NCBI GenBank assembly: GCA_963971575.1
Contig: OZ020618.1
Location: 7,938,501-8,002,500, forward strand
DNA from: Liopterus haemorrhoidalis
Taxonomy: Eukaryota > Arthropoda > Insecta > Coleoptera > Dytiscidae
Length of the DNA: 64,000 nucleotides
Reading direction: 5' to 3'
In this document: positions 10,321 to 22,824 of the stretch, piece by piece
How positions within the stretch are numbered: the first letter of the stretch is position 1
Layout: each line of letters begins with the position of its first letter
Position numbers and translations under genes: made by a program
Notes under the pieces: generated by a model
The model's database searches: none
What the model saw: only the letters and a program-made list of their open reading frames with translations
Told to the model about the DNA's origin: nothing

Positions 10321-11275
10321 AAAAACGGACTCAAACAAGGGTGCGTACTCAGTCCGCTACTGTTCTCAATGGTTCTAGACGAAGCCATAAAAGAAGTGAG
10401 ACAAAATATTAAAGAATATTGTGTGGGCTACTGGACAATGGAAAATGTGAAAGTAGCAGAACTTTGCTATACGGATGACATGGTCATAATAGCAAAGAAC
10501 GAGGACGAACTACAAGACAACCTGAACCAATACAATAAAGAATTGAAGAAAATAAATATGAAAATTAGCACACAAAAAACAAAAACAATGGTAATAAGCC
10601 GGACAAAAATGCAACACAAGATAAAAATAGATGACAAAATAATAGAACAGGTAGGAAAATTCAAATACCTAGGCACAGTTTTCGCGAAAGATGGAAAAAT
10701 GGATGAATAAATTATGGAAAGAGTAGGCGCAGCAGGAAGAATGTTCAACAGCATCAAAGCACCGTTCTTAACTAAAAAAGAAATATCAACTAACATCAAG
10801 GTAGAGATCTTCAAAAAAGTGACAGTACCAATTTTGACATACGCCTCAGAATCCTAAAGTCTAAAATAAGAAGCTCCGAAATGAGATTTTTAAAGAAAAT
10901 CGAAGGTAAAACAAAATTGGACAGAATAAGAAATGAAGTATTTAGGGAAAAACTAGGCACAAAACCAGTAAAGACTTTAATAGAAGAAGGACAGTCAAGA
11001 TGGCTGGGACATACACAGAATGAGTGAAGGCAAAATAGTAAAAAGAGATTATGAAGCAAGAACAGTAAAGAAAGTTAGACCAGGAAGACCGAGAAAAACC
11101 TGGCACCAAGAAACAAAAGAAGCTGCAACGAAGAGAGGAGTAAAGTGGGAGGAGGTGAGAAAATATACAAAGGACAGAACACGATGGAAAGAAGAATGGA
11201 GAACAACACCAGAAAATAAGTAACTCGACTATAGCCTTACACCGCAAGGTAGAAAGGCTCCAGGATGAAGTAATA
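10321..11275 (+). pseudogene. non-LTR retrotransposon reverse transcriptase, 3' fragment
   Basis: The frame encodes LKQGCVLSPLLFSMVLDEAI (RT block with GCVLSP), then AELCYTDDMVIIAKNEDEL, where the usual FADD/YADD catalytic motif is YTDD, then FKYLGTVFAKDG. After a stop at 10710 and at least one frameshift there follow MRFLKKIEGKT, a thumb block, and VRPGRPRKTW, a typical basic C-terminal motif of this class. This is the palm-to-C-terminus part; the endonuclease and N-terminal RT are missing. It copies RNA at the target site in intact relatives. The exact clade is not decided by eye. Confidence 0.8.
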
Positions 11276-14154
11276 AGTATTTAATTTCAACAACTACATA
11301 TGGCAATAAAAATTTATTAATCGATTAGGAAATAAAAAAAACATTTACACTCGCCGTCAAAAAAAAGAAAAAGAAAAAAACTTGGCTATATGTCTTAATG
11401 TTGCATTTTAAGGACTGATAAAAATTATTAGGAAGCTATAAGCAATCGGAGTTGCCAATGGTACAACTAATTACATCATTAAAGCGACAAATTACTTGAC
11501 GACAAATCAAGTTATTTGGACGACAGAGGATGACATTTATACTACACATAACTACAAATATTTCACTCGTTAGTTAATATATTGGAGATGTTTTAATATT
11601 TTTAGTATATTAGACATATGTCCAATATTAGATCAAAGTTATTTGATAATGTCGATTTACATTTCTTTGTTAAAATATACTTTTTAATTTGCTAATTAGT
11701 AATACTTTGCAACAATGAAATCTTGAGGTATCCTTTGATCTACATCATAGCCTTCAGCGGTTGCAATTGTATTATGGTATAAACTCCCCCAATCTGTTGT
11801 TTAGGTCGAACTTACCGTAAGCTTCTCTTCACGGTAGATAATGTGCATACGGGCCAATGATTATCAGCTATCATCTGGAAGTAATGCTTCAAATTCCTGT
11901 TACTGACAACATTTAAAAAACAATTTAAATTTACTAATTAACAAGAATAACTAATATATGTATATTTTGTTTTTACAGCAGTTAGAAAACAGGCCTGCTT
12001 AATCAATTTTAGTTAGATAATGGAGTTCATTTCTACACTAGTTTGATATTGCAAACCTTACCGCACTAGTAGGGCTGTTATGGTGGGTATACAATTATAC
12101 ATGACGTATACCTTCCATTTTGTTTCAAATGAATTACGTATGTAGTTCACAAGACTTTACATCTCGATTGATCGAGAGAACCGATAAAAAAATATATATC
12201 TACTAGCCGAAATGCCCGTTGTCTCCTCCAAGCTTAATTTCTCCCTTTAGGTCTCTACGTCCCGTGGCTATCACACACTGTCTGCGCTCCGTGAGCAATG
12301 CACTAAACATACGAATCTCAGGCAGAGCGCCTGAATGTTTTTTTAGTTTGTTTAAAAACATTATGGAGTTTAAAGGCATAAAGAAGAGACTTTAATCTGC
12401 AGAAAGATTTTCTGAACAAGTTGGTACAAACCTTTCGTAGGATTAATAATTATAGACAGATTTTAGCATCTATGTTTTTAGGAAATTATTATCGTATGAT
12501 TTTAAACATTTTGTTAGATATTAATTAGTTAAAAATTCAGGGACCCTGAGAATCACAAAAATATGCCTATTTTACCATAAACGATGCTATGAACACTGGT
12601 GTATTTTTTTAAAACCAGTGTAGCCAGTAAACCTTATGATTCTTAAAATTTCGATGTCTTAACCCAAGCCCAGCTAAAATAATTTTGATTTTTTTGTACC
12701 CAAAAGTGGGTGACCCGGAACCCGAACACAAACCTGTAAAACCCGGAGCCTCCGGATCAGATCCGAAGAGGTGGCAACCCTATGTATAACAAAAATATAA
12801 TTACATATAACATATTATCAGAAGAATTTTAATTATTCACCATCTTCATCCTTTTGGCAGTAATTACAAGTTATTGTTTTTACTTCTATTACAGTTGAAT
12901 GTTTTGTACACATTAATTTTTTGCATTTATTACATTTCTTTGAATATTTGTTATCATTTCCATGGCAACTATGAAATTAACAAACTTGTAAAAACTTGCA
13001 CCTATTGCGCGTTATAAATAAGCATTACATATTAATATAAGACATACTAAAAAATCCCAAAATCGTACCTGGTACTGCCAATCGGCCAGTACTGTAAAAC
13101 AAGAAATCACGCGATAAAAAAAAAAAAATATCATAAAATAATTAGTTAATATATAAGGAAAATACTTTATAATAACTCTCAAAAATTAAAGATTTCTTTT
13201 AATAAATTTAACTTTCGGGTGAAATTTGATCCATAAATATTGCGGCAAGGGTTAAATGAGGATATTCGAAGAGGTATACCCTTTGGTTTATACGATGTAT
13301 GTAGAGTATGCCCTCTGCTTATTTTCCGATTGTTGCACTACGCACTAGTCATTTATTTATTTTTTTGTGGTAGAACAGGCCTATCCTAATTTAAAAATAT
13401 GTAAGCTCTATGTTTAATTTACATTAAATTTCTTAATTACTTTTGTTGACATGTTAAATAATCCCGAATATTCTCGAATTGTTTGTTCGGTTGTTTTCGT
13501 TTTATTTTTCATTACATTGTCTCTGTAATGTTCTACAAAAATAAACTTTATATTTAATATATTTATGCCCCTGATATTAATATACATTAGCCCCCCACAC
13601 ACATCACTAATTAATTTAATGTATGTATATTCTACCTAAGCTTTATAAGCTCAAGCTTCGTGTCAGTATATTTCGTGCTTTTGTTCAGTGATGACTGTGA
13701 CATTTACTGATTAATTTTTTTTTTCAGTGGAAAATTTTCAGTTTTCTTTTTTAGTTTTTTCGTTTTTAACACAGAACTGTAAAATTGAAATTTAAAAGGT
13801 GAGTCAGATTGGTAATTAGTAATTTTTGGATCAAAAAAACACTCTCTAGAATAAAATTTCATCACATTTACGTGCACCAAGTACTTTTATGTCAAATCGT
13901 AATTTTTTTCGAATTATATATACAGTCGGCGGCAAATTTAGTGAATAGTAGCAAGCAATTCAAACAAATAACTATGGGGCAAGCTGATAATCATTTACTT
14001 AATTCTACAATAAAATTTGATGTTTATGAAAAGATTGCGACATACCACGCAGATATTGAGTCAAAGCGAGAAATATGATTAGTAGTACGTAATTGCATAT
14101 GCTCATAGTGCTACTAACATTTAGTAAAAGATTATGAGCTTTTCCCTATATCTT
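11276..14154. other. long region without recognised genes
   Basis: Nearly 2.9 kb of AT-rich DNA. 12690-12785 contains a short GC-richer stretch ending GAGGTGGCAACCCTA that could be a lone transposon end. The ORFs at 13414-13602 (minus) and 13809-14078 (plus) match nothing I recognise. Confidence 0.45.
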
Positions 14155-14157
14155 TAA

Positions 14158-14416
14158 GGTCCGGTCTTTCCACCTTCAGGTAAACTACTAGGTAACTATC
14201 TGATAGATAAGGTTATCTGGAACTTCTTGTGCTGAATAAATGTCAATACCAATCAGTGAATTCAATACGTCAGTCTCATTATTCGTTAGATAACTATCCG
14301 ATAGAAAAATATGTATTGAAAGACGGTATGACATTTATTCAGCACAGAAAGTATCACATAACCTTATCTGTCAGATAGTTACCTAGAGGTTTACCTCAAA
14401 GTGGAAAGACTGGGCC
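14158..14416. repeat. MITE family P, copy 2
   Basis: Ends GGTCCGGTCTTTCCACCTTC and GGTGGAAAG-like with GACTGGGCC, flanked by TAA on the left and TTA on the right. It is about 259 bp and in the opposite orientation to copy 1 judged by the inner blocks. Confidence 0.75.
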
Positions 14417-14456
14417 TTAGTGTGATAAAGAAACTTATTATAACACTCAATTTATA

Positions 14457-14781
14457 GTACGTTCAAAGGTGAGTTTGCAGTACAGGGCATATGGAGTAGT
14501 TCTTTTTCATACTCTCTAATGGGATTACACAATGACGCTATCCTTTTCTTGCTTGTCGACGTTGCCAGCTCTAAAACGTGCTGACCTGTGAAGACGCAGT
14601 ATTCTACAAATGGTCATTTGTTTTTGTTGAGTGTTATTTTGAGTTTTATAAGAGTTGATTTTTGTAAATCATACAGTTTTTCATATTATTATAATTGACA
14701 CATTTGACACTTTTACAACATTTGGCAACACCGCTCCCATTTGCCATAAGAGCTATACAGCAAACTCACCTTTGAACGCAC
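14457..14781 (-). repeat. MITE family G (GTNCGTTCAAAGGTGAG ends), copy 1
   Basis: A 325-bp element with inverted ends GTACGTTCAAAGGTGAG / CTCACCTTTGAACGCAC and TA on each side (14455-14456, 14782-14783). An inverted second copy is at 33141-33466. TA targets place it with Tc1/mariner-type MITEs. Confidence 0.85.
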
Positions 14782-14783
14782 TA

Positions 14784-17063
14784 TAGTTTCTTAATGTCAC
14801 TTTTATGAAATAGACAACATAGAAAAAAAAATATCCTATGAATAGCCAATAGTCAATAGGATTGCAAAACAAGATTAATAAAATCATCGTTTCTAACTAA
14901 AACCTAAATTAGCATCTAAAAAACTAAAATGTTTGTTTTTTTTTTTTTTGGTAACTGAAAAAACAATCTTTTATATTGTTGTTATTCAATTTAGCAAGAT
15001 GAATTTCCTTCCAGAAGATGCATCTTTTCTAGAGTAGGCAATTTTCTGGTAATTTTCACATTAAGTTTTTGAAGGGTTGCCAACTTAATACCATGATATG
15101 AATCTTAGTTCTAAAACCAGCTTATTTCGCAATTATACGGTGGTATAACCTTAAAACTTCCATTACTTTTTGTTCCACGGTACAAAATTAAATATTCCCA
15201 CGTTAATTAAATAACTAATTTACGAGTGCTACATTTGGAAACATCAATTTTGTTCAGTTTATAACTTTTACAAAGAACAACGAGAGTTTGGGATAATTTA
15301 TCACAAATGCCTCAACAGCCACAAAGATTAAACTGAAAAAATAACAGCAAAACAGTTATTGTTTTTCAAAATGGACAAGAAGGTTTCTATTCAGTAATCT
15401 GGGCTAAACAGGTGACATAACGTTTTTTTTTCCGCTTTTAGAAATATTAGAGATTCATATATCGAAAATGAATTTTATTTTGTTCAATTTTTTTTTTTTT
15501 ATCGTTTATATTATTTCTCATTCTTTGTCCAGCATACCAAAGATCTTCAATTTACTTTTTTAATTTATCAACTCATAATATATTTTACATTTCCTATGTT
15601 TTAAACTTTCAAATTGATCCACGTTTTCCAAAAAGTTGAACACCCCTCTATAACAACACTATCTGAGCCATGTACCAATATATTCATATCAAATTCGCGT
15701 CCTTTAAAAAACATCTTGAAACAAAAACTTTCGACAACCTATTGAAAAAGGTTGTAAACCAATAAAAATAAATAATGCACCCCTGTAAGGATGTTTTTAA
15801 TACAATAACTTCCCTCGTCTTTGTAAGATGATAGCTTCCACACTCCTGTTGTCTCAAGTGAACGGGACTTCGGTTCCGCGTTTCAAATCTTCCGATCGTT
15901 TCAGTAATGTAGTTATTGGATAAAACTCAAGACTGTGCTTTTTCGAAAAAAACATCCTTCAATTATCTCAAGGTTTACAACTGAGGTCAGTTCTTACATA
16001 TTTTATACCTTTATGATAGAATTTGGTTAATTTATTTACTTTTTGACATTTTTGTATTAAAAAACTGTTCTATTTATAAGAATTAGATAGAAATTAGACC
16101 ATTTAATGAATCAAACATTTATATATCACGATAGCAAAGCAATTATATAAACCTTCATGTTCAAATATGAAATCTATTTGCTTAATACAACACAAAAAAT
16201 TGTTTATGTTGTTTATTCTGTATTCAAATCATGTTAAATTACCTAAAGGTAACATTGTAAGACCTTAATGCCATCTACAAATCTTACTAATTACCTGTGA
16301 GGAACATATGACCTTATGTTCTGCGGAGAAAGGTAATAATTACTATAGTTAGTTGAAGTTGTAGGGTTGCTTGATTTGTAAATAGAATGTTAATATAATG
16401 AACTAAAATATTGCTAAGAGCTATGTTATTACGGAGGAAGTATTGAATTATTAGTTACTACGCAATAGATGCTGTGAAGAGAAAATTAGAGATTTAAATA
16501 AGAAGTAAAAGAAGCAGTATTAACTGCCATATTGGGAGGATTAGAAATAGATTTTTAGTTAGAACAAATAGACTTTAAGAGGGTACATCTATCTCTTCTT
16601 TACCAGTTGGGATATATCTGCTTACACAAAATTAGAAAGTTCTTTTATGTCATTATTACGTGCATTAAGTGGTTACGCCACTTAATACCCCGTATATTTT
16701 TCTTCATCAACACTATCCATGAATCCATGAGTATGGTCAAAATGTTTCATTTAGGCCCGGTTTTTCCACTTAACCACTTTACCACTTAAAAATAAACAAA
16801 ATATAAATTATTTATATAAAAAATGTGCATAAAAATAACAAAAAAATACATACTAAAATTTTCGCGGACCACTAAAATTTTACTACGGACTTCTGTATGT
16901 AAGGAATAAGGCTGTTTGAATTAAAGTCTGCATTGTACTTAATCTACGTTTAATGTTTAATTAAGGTTTAAATTAAAAAGTACACTAGAACACTCGTCCT
17001 ACTCCGGTGATGGTTTACTCACGACTCCTTGTCTCTTACAAGATTTCCCCAGCCCTTTTCTTA
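14784..17063. other. region without recognised genes
   Basis: AT-rich sequence. At 16750-16775 GGCCCGGTTTTTCCACTT resembles one end of MITE family P. 15650-15960 is slightly less AT-rich but gives no convincing protein. Confidence 0.45.
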
Positions 17064-17077
17064 AAACTAATAATTAG

Positions 17078-17223
17078 CAGACCTGCGTAGCGTAGTGGTA
17101 ACGCACGTGCCCTGCGTTGCTAAGGTCTCGGATTCGAATCCTGTTCAGGCATGGAATTTTCGAAAAATTAAATATCGTCCTGGCTAATTGTCTTAGTAGC
17201 AAAGGCCAAACAAATTAAAAAAC
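17078..17223 (+). mobile_element. tRNA-derived SINE, copy 2
   Basis: A perfect A box TAGCGTAGTGG followed by TAACGC, and a B box GGATTCGAATCC. The body TCCTGGCTAATTGTC and AGCAAAGGCC is shared with copy 1. Flanks ACTAATAATTAG and ACTATAATTAG form an imperfect target duplication. Confidence 0.8.
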
Positions 17224-17415
17224 AAACTATAATTAGATTTCTGAACCCAATTGTTTGTCGTTGTAAAAATAATCAGCCCTCCAATTATTAACAAAAACCT
17301 TTTAAATTATTTTGAAGACTCGTATTTCAAACCCCAATAATTCATAACCCCAAATAATTAATTTTGACTCTAATTAAATTAAAATCTTAATATTTTAAAC
17401 AAATCATATTATATA

Positions 17416-18915
17416 CGATTGTAAATTTCTACCCTTGTCTTTCAACATTTAACTAAAACAATACAGTCACTGATAACTCAGCTAATATCTGAGGATGTTT
17501 ATCTTATGTGGTTATCAGACCCCATAACCACATTTTAAGCATATTTTTGTGAATTTTTTTCAAATCTATGGTTAAATTTATTCATTTTCAAACTAAGTAC
17601 ATATATAAAGTACGTTTTGAAGAAGATACAAAAAAAATTTGAAGGCAAAATATGGCAAAATGAGCCAGCTGTGGCAAATCGTCTCAGACTCCGGGAAAAA
17701 AAAAAAAAAATAGATTTTGCGGTGACCAGCATAACTCGTCACTGGATCATCTGAAATCAGAAATCCAAAAAGATTTTGTTAGTTTATGAGTTTGCCGAGG
17801 TAACGACGTTAACAATCACAAATATATTAATTTTTAGGTTTTTTTTTTTTAGGGGGAATGAATTTTTTTTGTCTTCTAAGTAACGCTAAAAATTGAAAAA
17901 TCATTTTAAAAATAAAAACTCAACGTCATTACCTCGGCAAACTCATAAACTAACAAAATCTTTTTGGATTTTTGATTTCAGATGATCCAGTGACGAGTTA
18001 TGCTGGTCACCGCAAAATCAAATTTTTTTCTGAGAAGATTTGCCACAGATGGCTCATTTCGCCATATTTTGCCTTAAAATTTTTTTTGTATCTTCTTCAA
18101 AACATACTTTATATATGTACTTAGTTTGAAAATGAATAAATTTAACCATAGATATTCACAAAAATATGCTTAAAATGTAGACCCTACCACCCCCCTTAAA
18201 ATAGATTAGCTTTTATATTTAATAAATTTAAATATTTTTAACTAATTAAATAATAATGTAATGTTATTTTTGAAAGTACCGCTCCCACAAATTACAAATA
18301 AATGACAAACAAAATAACATATAATACAATGAATATTTTACAATATTTTTTTAATTTCAATTGTTCTTCTTCCAGTGTCCCCATCTTTCTTCCTATTCTC
18401 GTTCCGGCTTCCCTCTCCTATCTCCTTCCTTCTTGCCTCCATTTCTCTCGCCCATCTTTCTCCCTTACCTTCCTTGCTCATCAGTTCCTTTAGCTCCTCC
18501 TCCCAGACTGCCTTCTCTCTGCATCTCTTCGCTAAATGCTGCAAGGTTTCATCTTCTTCCTTGGACGTTCTACAGAGCCTGTCCTCTGGCTTTGCCCAGT
18601 ACCTATTATTTCTCTCTTCGTTGACGCATTTTAACCTCGCTATCCTGCTAACTCTACCCCCTGATCTTCCTCTTTTCCTCTTCACGTATCTCGGTATTCC
18701 GAACACTCATCTCTTTACATCTTTTTATACTCAGTGATTTATCTATTCTGTCTGTTCTTTCCTGCTCCTGTACCTCCTTATCCCTCATTCTCAATTCTTC
18801 TACTATATCTGTTCCTCCACATTCGGATACTGTTTAACCATTTATTAATTAACAATTTTCTCAGAGCTACCACCAAATACCGATCTCTGAGATTTTCTTA
18901 TTGTTTGTCAATTCG
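17416..18915 (-). pseudogene. R1-like non-LTR retrotransposon 3' end, copy 1 (split by a fold-back element)
   Basis: The minus-strand frame 18706-18338 reads FGIPRYVKRKRG, ARLKCVNEERNNRYW, EDRLCRTSKEEDETLQHLAK and RCREKAVWEEELKEL. The Cys/His pattern C..C...ETxxHL...C is the zinc-binding tail of non-LTR reverse transcriptases. Further coding with a frameshift extends upstream to about 18900. The 3' UTR (18337 down to 17416) ends without a poly(A) tail and is interrupted at 17507-18198 by a fold-back insertion. Copy 2 at 20344-20835 lacks that insertion. The plus-strand ORFs here (18302-18922) are shadows. Confidence 0.8.
17507..18198. mobile_element. large fold-back element with sequence-verified empty site
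   Basis: About 280-bp arms (17533-17810 and 17905-18182) are inverted copies; for example ATTTTAAGCATATTTTTGTG and its complement lie at the outer ends, and GTGACCAGCATAACTCGTCA in the middle. The insertion splits the LINE 3' UTR; CTTA occurs at 17503-17506 and 18195-18198 and only once at the homologous unoccupied site 20433-20436. No coding sequence was seen. Confidence 0.85.
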
Positions 18916-20120
18916 CGGTTAGAACAGTGTTCGTGATCGTTTCGGCGAATACGTTAGAAAACAGGTTGTTGAAAGAATTGGGGTTGCTGGGAGACAGATC
19001 AGGGTTGGATTAGGTGGGTTTCTGCGGTGAATTGCTTGTTTGGATAGTGGATTAGAGAGAGAGTGAAGTCTAAGTGCTGAGTTGCTTTTTGATGGGGGAT
19101 TTTCTTAAGTTCTTTGTTATGTTTTCAGTATCTCTAAAGTCAATCAGTATTATAAAAGCTAAATTAATATAAGGACTTTATTAAACAATCGAAAGATTTT
19201 AGATTAACAAAATTAAGATAAATATTATTTTATAAAACAAAGACAAGATTTAAAATGGATCAGTTAAAATTTAATCTTATTAATTCAAGTAAATTTCATT
19301 AAATCAAAATTTTACCACTCAATCTATTAACTACCGTGACTCTTGAGTAAAACGATTCTTTAGCACAGGGACTTGGGTTCAATCCAAGGCTGTGGTGTCG
19401 GTCAAACTGTCAACTCCGAATCTGACTGAATAATTTTTGTTAACTCTAACACCGACTACAACTCCGATTCAGAAAATTTTGTAACCACTGACTTCGACAT
19501 TTGAGGAAGACAATTCAGAAGAATATTTCAAACCAGAAAATATTTTGAAAAAAGTGTTTCAATATTTAGAGAGTACTGTTCCAAACCTGACTACAAATCG
19601 ATTTAAAGTACATTTCCGTTTGTATCCAGAAAAATTTGAGTGTATTTACATGTTCCATCATGAGCTTCATGTCTGTACTATTTATTTTGCAAATGCTGCA
19701 GGCATAAACAATGATATCTTCATTGTTTTCACTCATATTGTTTTGTAGAAATAAGAACTTGTATTTTTACAGCGAAAAACACTATTGCACAGATTGCCGC
19801 ACGATCTGAATTTGTGACGACTGTGCAACACAAAGTGTACTGCACGATATTTGCCGAACGATCTTCGTCCAGCACAGAGCACACAGGAACTTTATGCCGA
19901 ACGTTTCTTGTGTAAATTATGCAGAATGTATAGATTATTAGCTTATGCCGAACACACTTAGAATAGACCCCCTGGTTTCAGTTTAAACCCATTTAACAAG
20001 GTCGTTTATAATACAAATAAATAATAATAACAGGCTTTCTCAGTTACACTGCATGATTTTATTATTAATTATTGTTAGTTTTTTATGACAAATTTATGGG
20101 AACTAGTGTTTAAACCTACT
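18916..20120. other. unassigned region with one small open frame
   Basis: An open frame from about 19485 to 19748 (plus) reads ...EEDNSEEYFKPENILKKVF... with about 85 codons; it has no ATG start and no family I recognise. The rest shows no features. Confidence 0.35.
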
Positions 20121-20232
20121 ATTAAAAGCAGGGCCGGATTCCCTATAGGCTAATTAGGCTTAAGCCTAGGGCCTTCTAAGTCCAGAGGGCCTCAGTATTC
20201 AAAAAGATGCATATGTACTACAAAAATAAAAA

Positions 20233-20958
20233 ATATATGCTATAACTCAAGAAACACGAACCATACGAAGGGTTTTATAATTCACCCTGAATCTAGTTTT
20301 GCCCTTTATAGGTTAACTAGGGCAAAATACCTTTTTGAACATGGTCGATTGTAAATTTCTACCCTTGTCTTTCAACATTTAACTAAAACAATACAGTCAC
20401 TGACACCTCAACTAATCTCTGAGGATGTTTATCTTAAAATAGATTAGTTTTTATATTTAATAAATTTAAATATTTTTAACTAATTAAATAATAATGTTTT
20501 ATTTCTGAAAGTACCGCTCCCACAAATTACAAAGAAATGACAAACAAAATAACATATAATACAATGAATATTTTACAATATTTTTTTAATTTTATTTATT
20601 TGTTCTTTTTCCCGTGTCCCCATCTTTCTTCCTATTCTCCTTCCGCCTTCTCTCTACCATCTCCTCCCTTCTTGCCTACAGTTCTCTCGCCCATCTTTCT
20701 CCCTTGCATTCCTTACTCATCAGTTCCTTTATCTCTTCCACCCATAGTGCCATCTCTCTGCATATCATCGTTAAATGCTCCAAGGTTTCATCTTCTTCCT
20801 TGCACGTTATACAGAGCTTGTCCTCTGACTTAAAAAAAAATATATATATATATGCTATAACTCAAGAAAAACGGACCATACGAAGGGTTTTATAATTCAC
20901 CCTGAATCTAGTTTTGCCCTTTATAGGTTAACTAGGGCAAAATACCTTTTTGAACATG
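20233..20958. repeat. 111-bp direct duplication flanking a LINE insertion
   Basis: 20233-20343 and 20848-20958 are identical except for two bases (from ATATATGCTATAACTCAAGA to TTTTTGAACATG). They lie exactly at both sides of the LINE tail, so they look like an unusually long target-site duplication made on insertion. Confidence 0.8.
20344..20835 (-). pseudogene. R1-like LINE 3' end, copy 2 (5' truncated)
   Basis: Homologous to 17416-18620. The minus strand encodes EDKLCITCKEEDETLEHLT and the following acidic/basic tail, in the same Cys/His pattern as copy 1. The 3' UTR is continuous where copy 1 has the fold-back element. The 5' end is lost at the right-hand target duplication, as expected from incomplete reverse transcription. 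Confidence 0.8.
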
Positions 20959-21089
20959 TTGATGGGTAGTAAAAAGTCGATATCTCATTTTGCCTAAGAG
21001 ATATTGAGGAATCCGTGAAAAAAGCATTTCACCCCTTTAGAAGAATTCCCTCAGTCTACTGCAAACCTCTACCAAATAATTCATAAAGA

Positions 21090-21330
21090 AAAAATACAGA
21101 TGGCTTTACCTAACATGGAAGAAATCCTACGACTACTTCGTAGTTTATTGGTCACTGACTGATTTGAATAGAAGTATTTTTTAAAACTTAAAAGAATTAA
21201 AAATGAATTAAGGAGCACAATGTCATAACACAGGTTGTTTGCTCTGAGCATTCTGAGCATTGAAAGTGATAAACTCAGAAATATTAAAAAAGGAAGTGGT
21301 CTATTGAAGGGGCCTAAAAATTTGAGTAGC
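21090..21330 (+). pseudogene. hAT transposase, C-terminal dimerisation region remnant
   Basis: With stops, the plus strand reads MALPNMEEILRLLRSLLVTD, then FLKLKRIKNELRSTMS and RLFALSILSIESDKL. This corresponds to the family pattern LPN...V(T)...ERSFSKLKxIKxxLRSTMxxxRLxxLxxLSIE, the end of ZMYM/Zaphod-like hAT transposases. It lies directly inside the right TIR, as usual. Several stops make it non-functional. Confidence 0.75.
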
Positions 21331-21370
21331 CTAGGGCCTAGTTTTGTGTAAATTCGGCCCTGATTAAAAG

Positions 21371-22029
21371 ACAATCCAGCATAATTCGATTATGGAAAAG
21401 TTTTGATTATGGTGAAAACCTACTAGTTTTCCAATTCTCCCGTTTCCTGAAGTTTCCAATTAACAAATCTAATTGTCATCAATGTCATGTCTAATTTGCT
21501 CATTCACTTATTCTTGTAATAATCGTAAAAAATAATATCCAGTCCCCCCTAATTTTAATAACCAAAGTGTTGAAGATATCTCTTTCAGTTGCACCAGATG
21601 TAAGATAGTGGTTATAAGTATAAATGCACACTTGGCAGTCTGAAACTTCTATATTGACTTTTTCATAAAGGTCCGTATATTGTGCCCTTATATTTGGTGT
21701 TCACAGATAATTCCCGAGGAGATTCATATTCCCAGTGTCATATTTACAAAGGGATTCTAACTTATGAGATTTTCAGATGTTTAAATAACATCATATTCTT
21801 TATATTGATGTGTCACTTCATGGAGAATATAGTCGTGATAATGATTCATGGAACTCACGCCCTATTGTTTGCGGATTTCTAAAGAAAATTTATGAACGTT
21901 ATTGTTGTTTTTGTTATTAATTTATTAAATCAAATCGCGTTTGAGAGCTGAACTAGGCATTATTCGATCTAAGAGTGATGTTATTAAATATTGGGTGTGT
22001 CCAGCAATTTTTATATTCACATAATTTTT
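21371..22029. other. unassigned spacer
   Basis: No gene or repeat recognised; the ORF 21682-21882 has no recognisable similarity. Confidence 0.45.
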
Positions 22030-22710
22030 ACCGACCGCCAACATATGTAAGAGAGGTATTGTGATCATACCGATTTTGACATTTCGAGATTTCGATGGAT
22101 CTCCACGAATTGAGGTCCCTACATAACGTTTTGACTATTTTTAGCATGCTGTCTGTCGGTCTGTCTGTCCGTCTATCCGTCTGTCCGTCTGTCCGTCTGT
22201 TCGTCTGTCCGTCTGTTCGTCTGTCCGTCTGTTCGTCTGTCTGTCCGTCTCTCTGTCCGGCCGTTTGTCTGTGTACACGTGCAAAGCAAATTCGGCTAAA
22301 AGGATTTTTATGAAACTTCATATTTAAGCTTTCGGCATCAATCGCACAAGTTGATCAACTTTTGATAAAAATCTGTTGCCTAGAAATGGGAGTTTATTCG
22401 TGTCGGTTTTAAGATTTTTGCGAATATTTAGCAATAGAAAAATATTTTGAAAAAATTTATTTAACAAAAGTTGCTATAAATGCAATAGCTAACAACTTTT
22501 ATTTGAGACGTTTTTTGATAAAACGAAAAATTTCGAAAAATATTTGTAAAATTTTTCGAAATTTCTCAATTTTTTCATACTTATATGTAACGTTTCCATG
22601 GTCATGATAAATAATATCTCTGTTAGAAAATATTAGGCCAAGATATTTCTACTCTGCTGCTAGAATGTATTTTATACAAGTACTTTATGATGGCAGTCCG
22701 TCCACAGCTC
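22030..22710 (+). mobile_element. HINE-B copy 2
   Basis: Starts ACCGACCGCCA, has a (GTCY)n tract (22149-22262) and the same body as the other copies. The 3' end is damaged: the subterminal repeat reads TGGCAGTCCGT and most of the terminal hairpin is deleted. Confidence 0.65.
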
Positions 22711-22824
22711 AATAAATCAGTTTCATGCATTCAGCATCAGTGTGGAGTTAGACAAGTGATTGAACTCAAGTGGAGTTTGTTCTTTGGTCTCCGGAATATA
22801 TTGATTCAGTAGTGATGTCTTCGA

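Larger units (their letters stand above)
20129..21362 (+). mobile_element. hAT transposon (ZMYM-like C-terminus) carrying a nested LINE
   Basis: Ends CAGGGCCGGATT and AATTCGGCCCTG are inverted, and the perfect 8-bp duplication ATTAAAAG is at 20121-20128 and 21363-21370. The right third encodes a hAT dimerisation-region remnant. The element is interrupted by a LINE 3' end with 111-bp flanking duplications. Without these it is about 620 bp, so it is an internally deleted copy. Confidence 0.9.

Noticed and set aside
10467..11247. Minus-strand ORFs of 82-115 aa
   Set aside because: Shadows of the plus-strand reverse transcriptase fragment.
12690..12785. Lone transposon end GAGGTGGCAACCCTA
   Set aside because: No inverted partner or target duplication found nearby.
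18302..18922. Plus-strand ORFs of 63-120 aa rich in Ser/Pro/Leu, and their counterparts at 20537-20895
   Set aside because: Shadows of the minus-strand LINE C-terminal reading frame, which has the recognisable Cys/His pattern.
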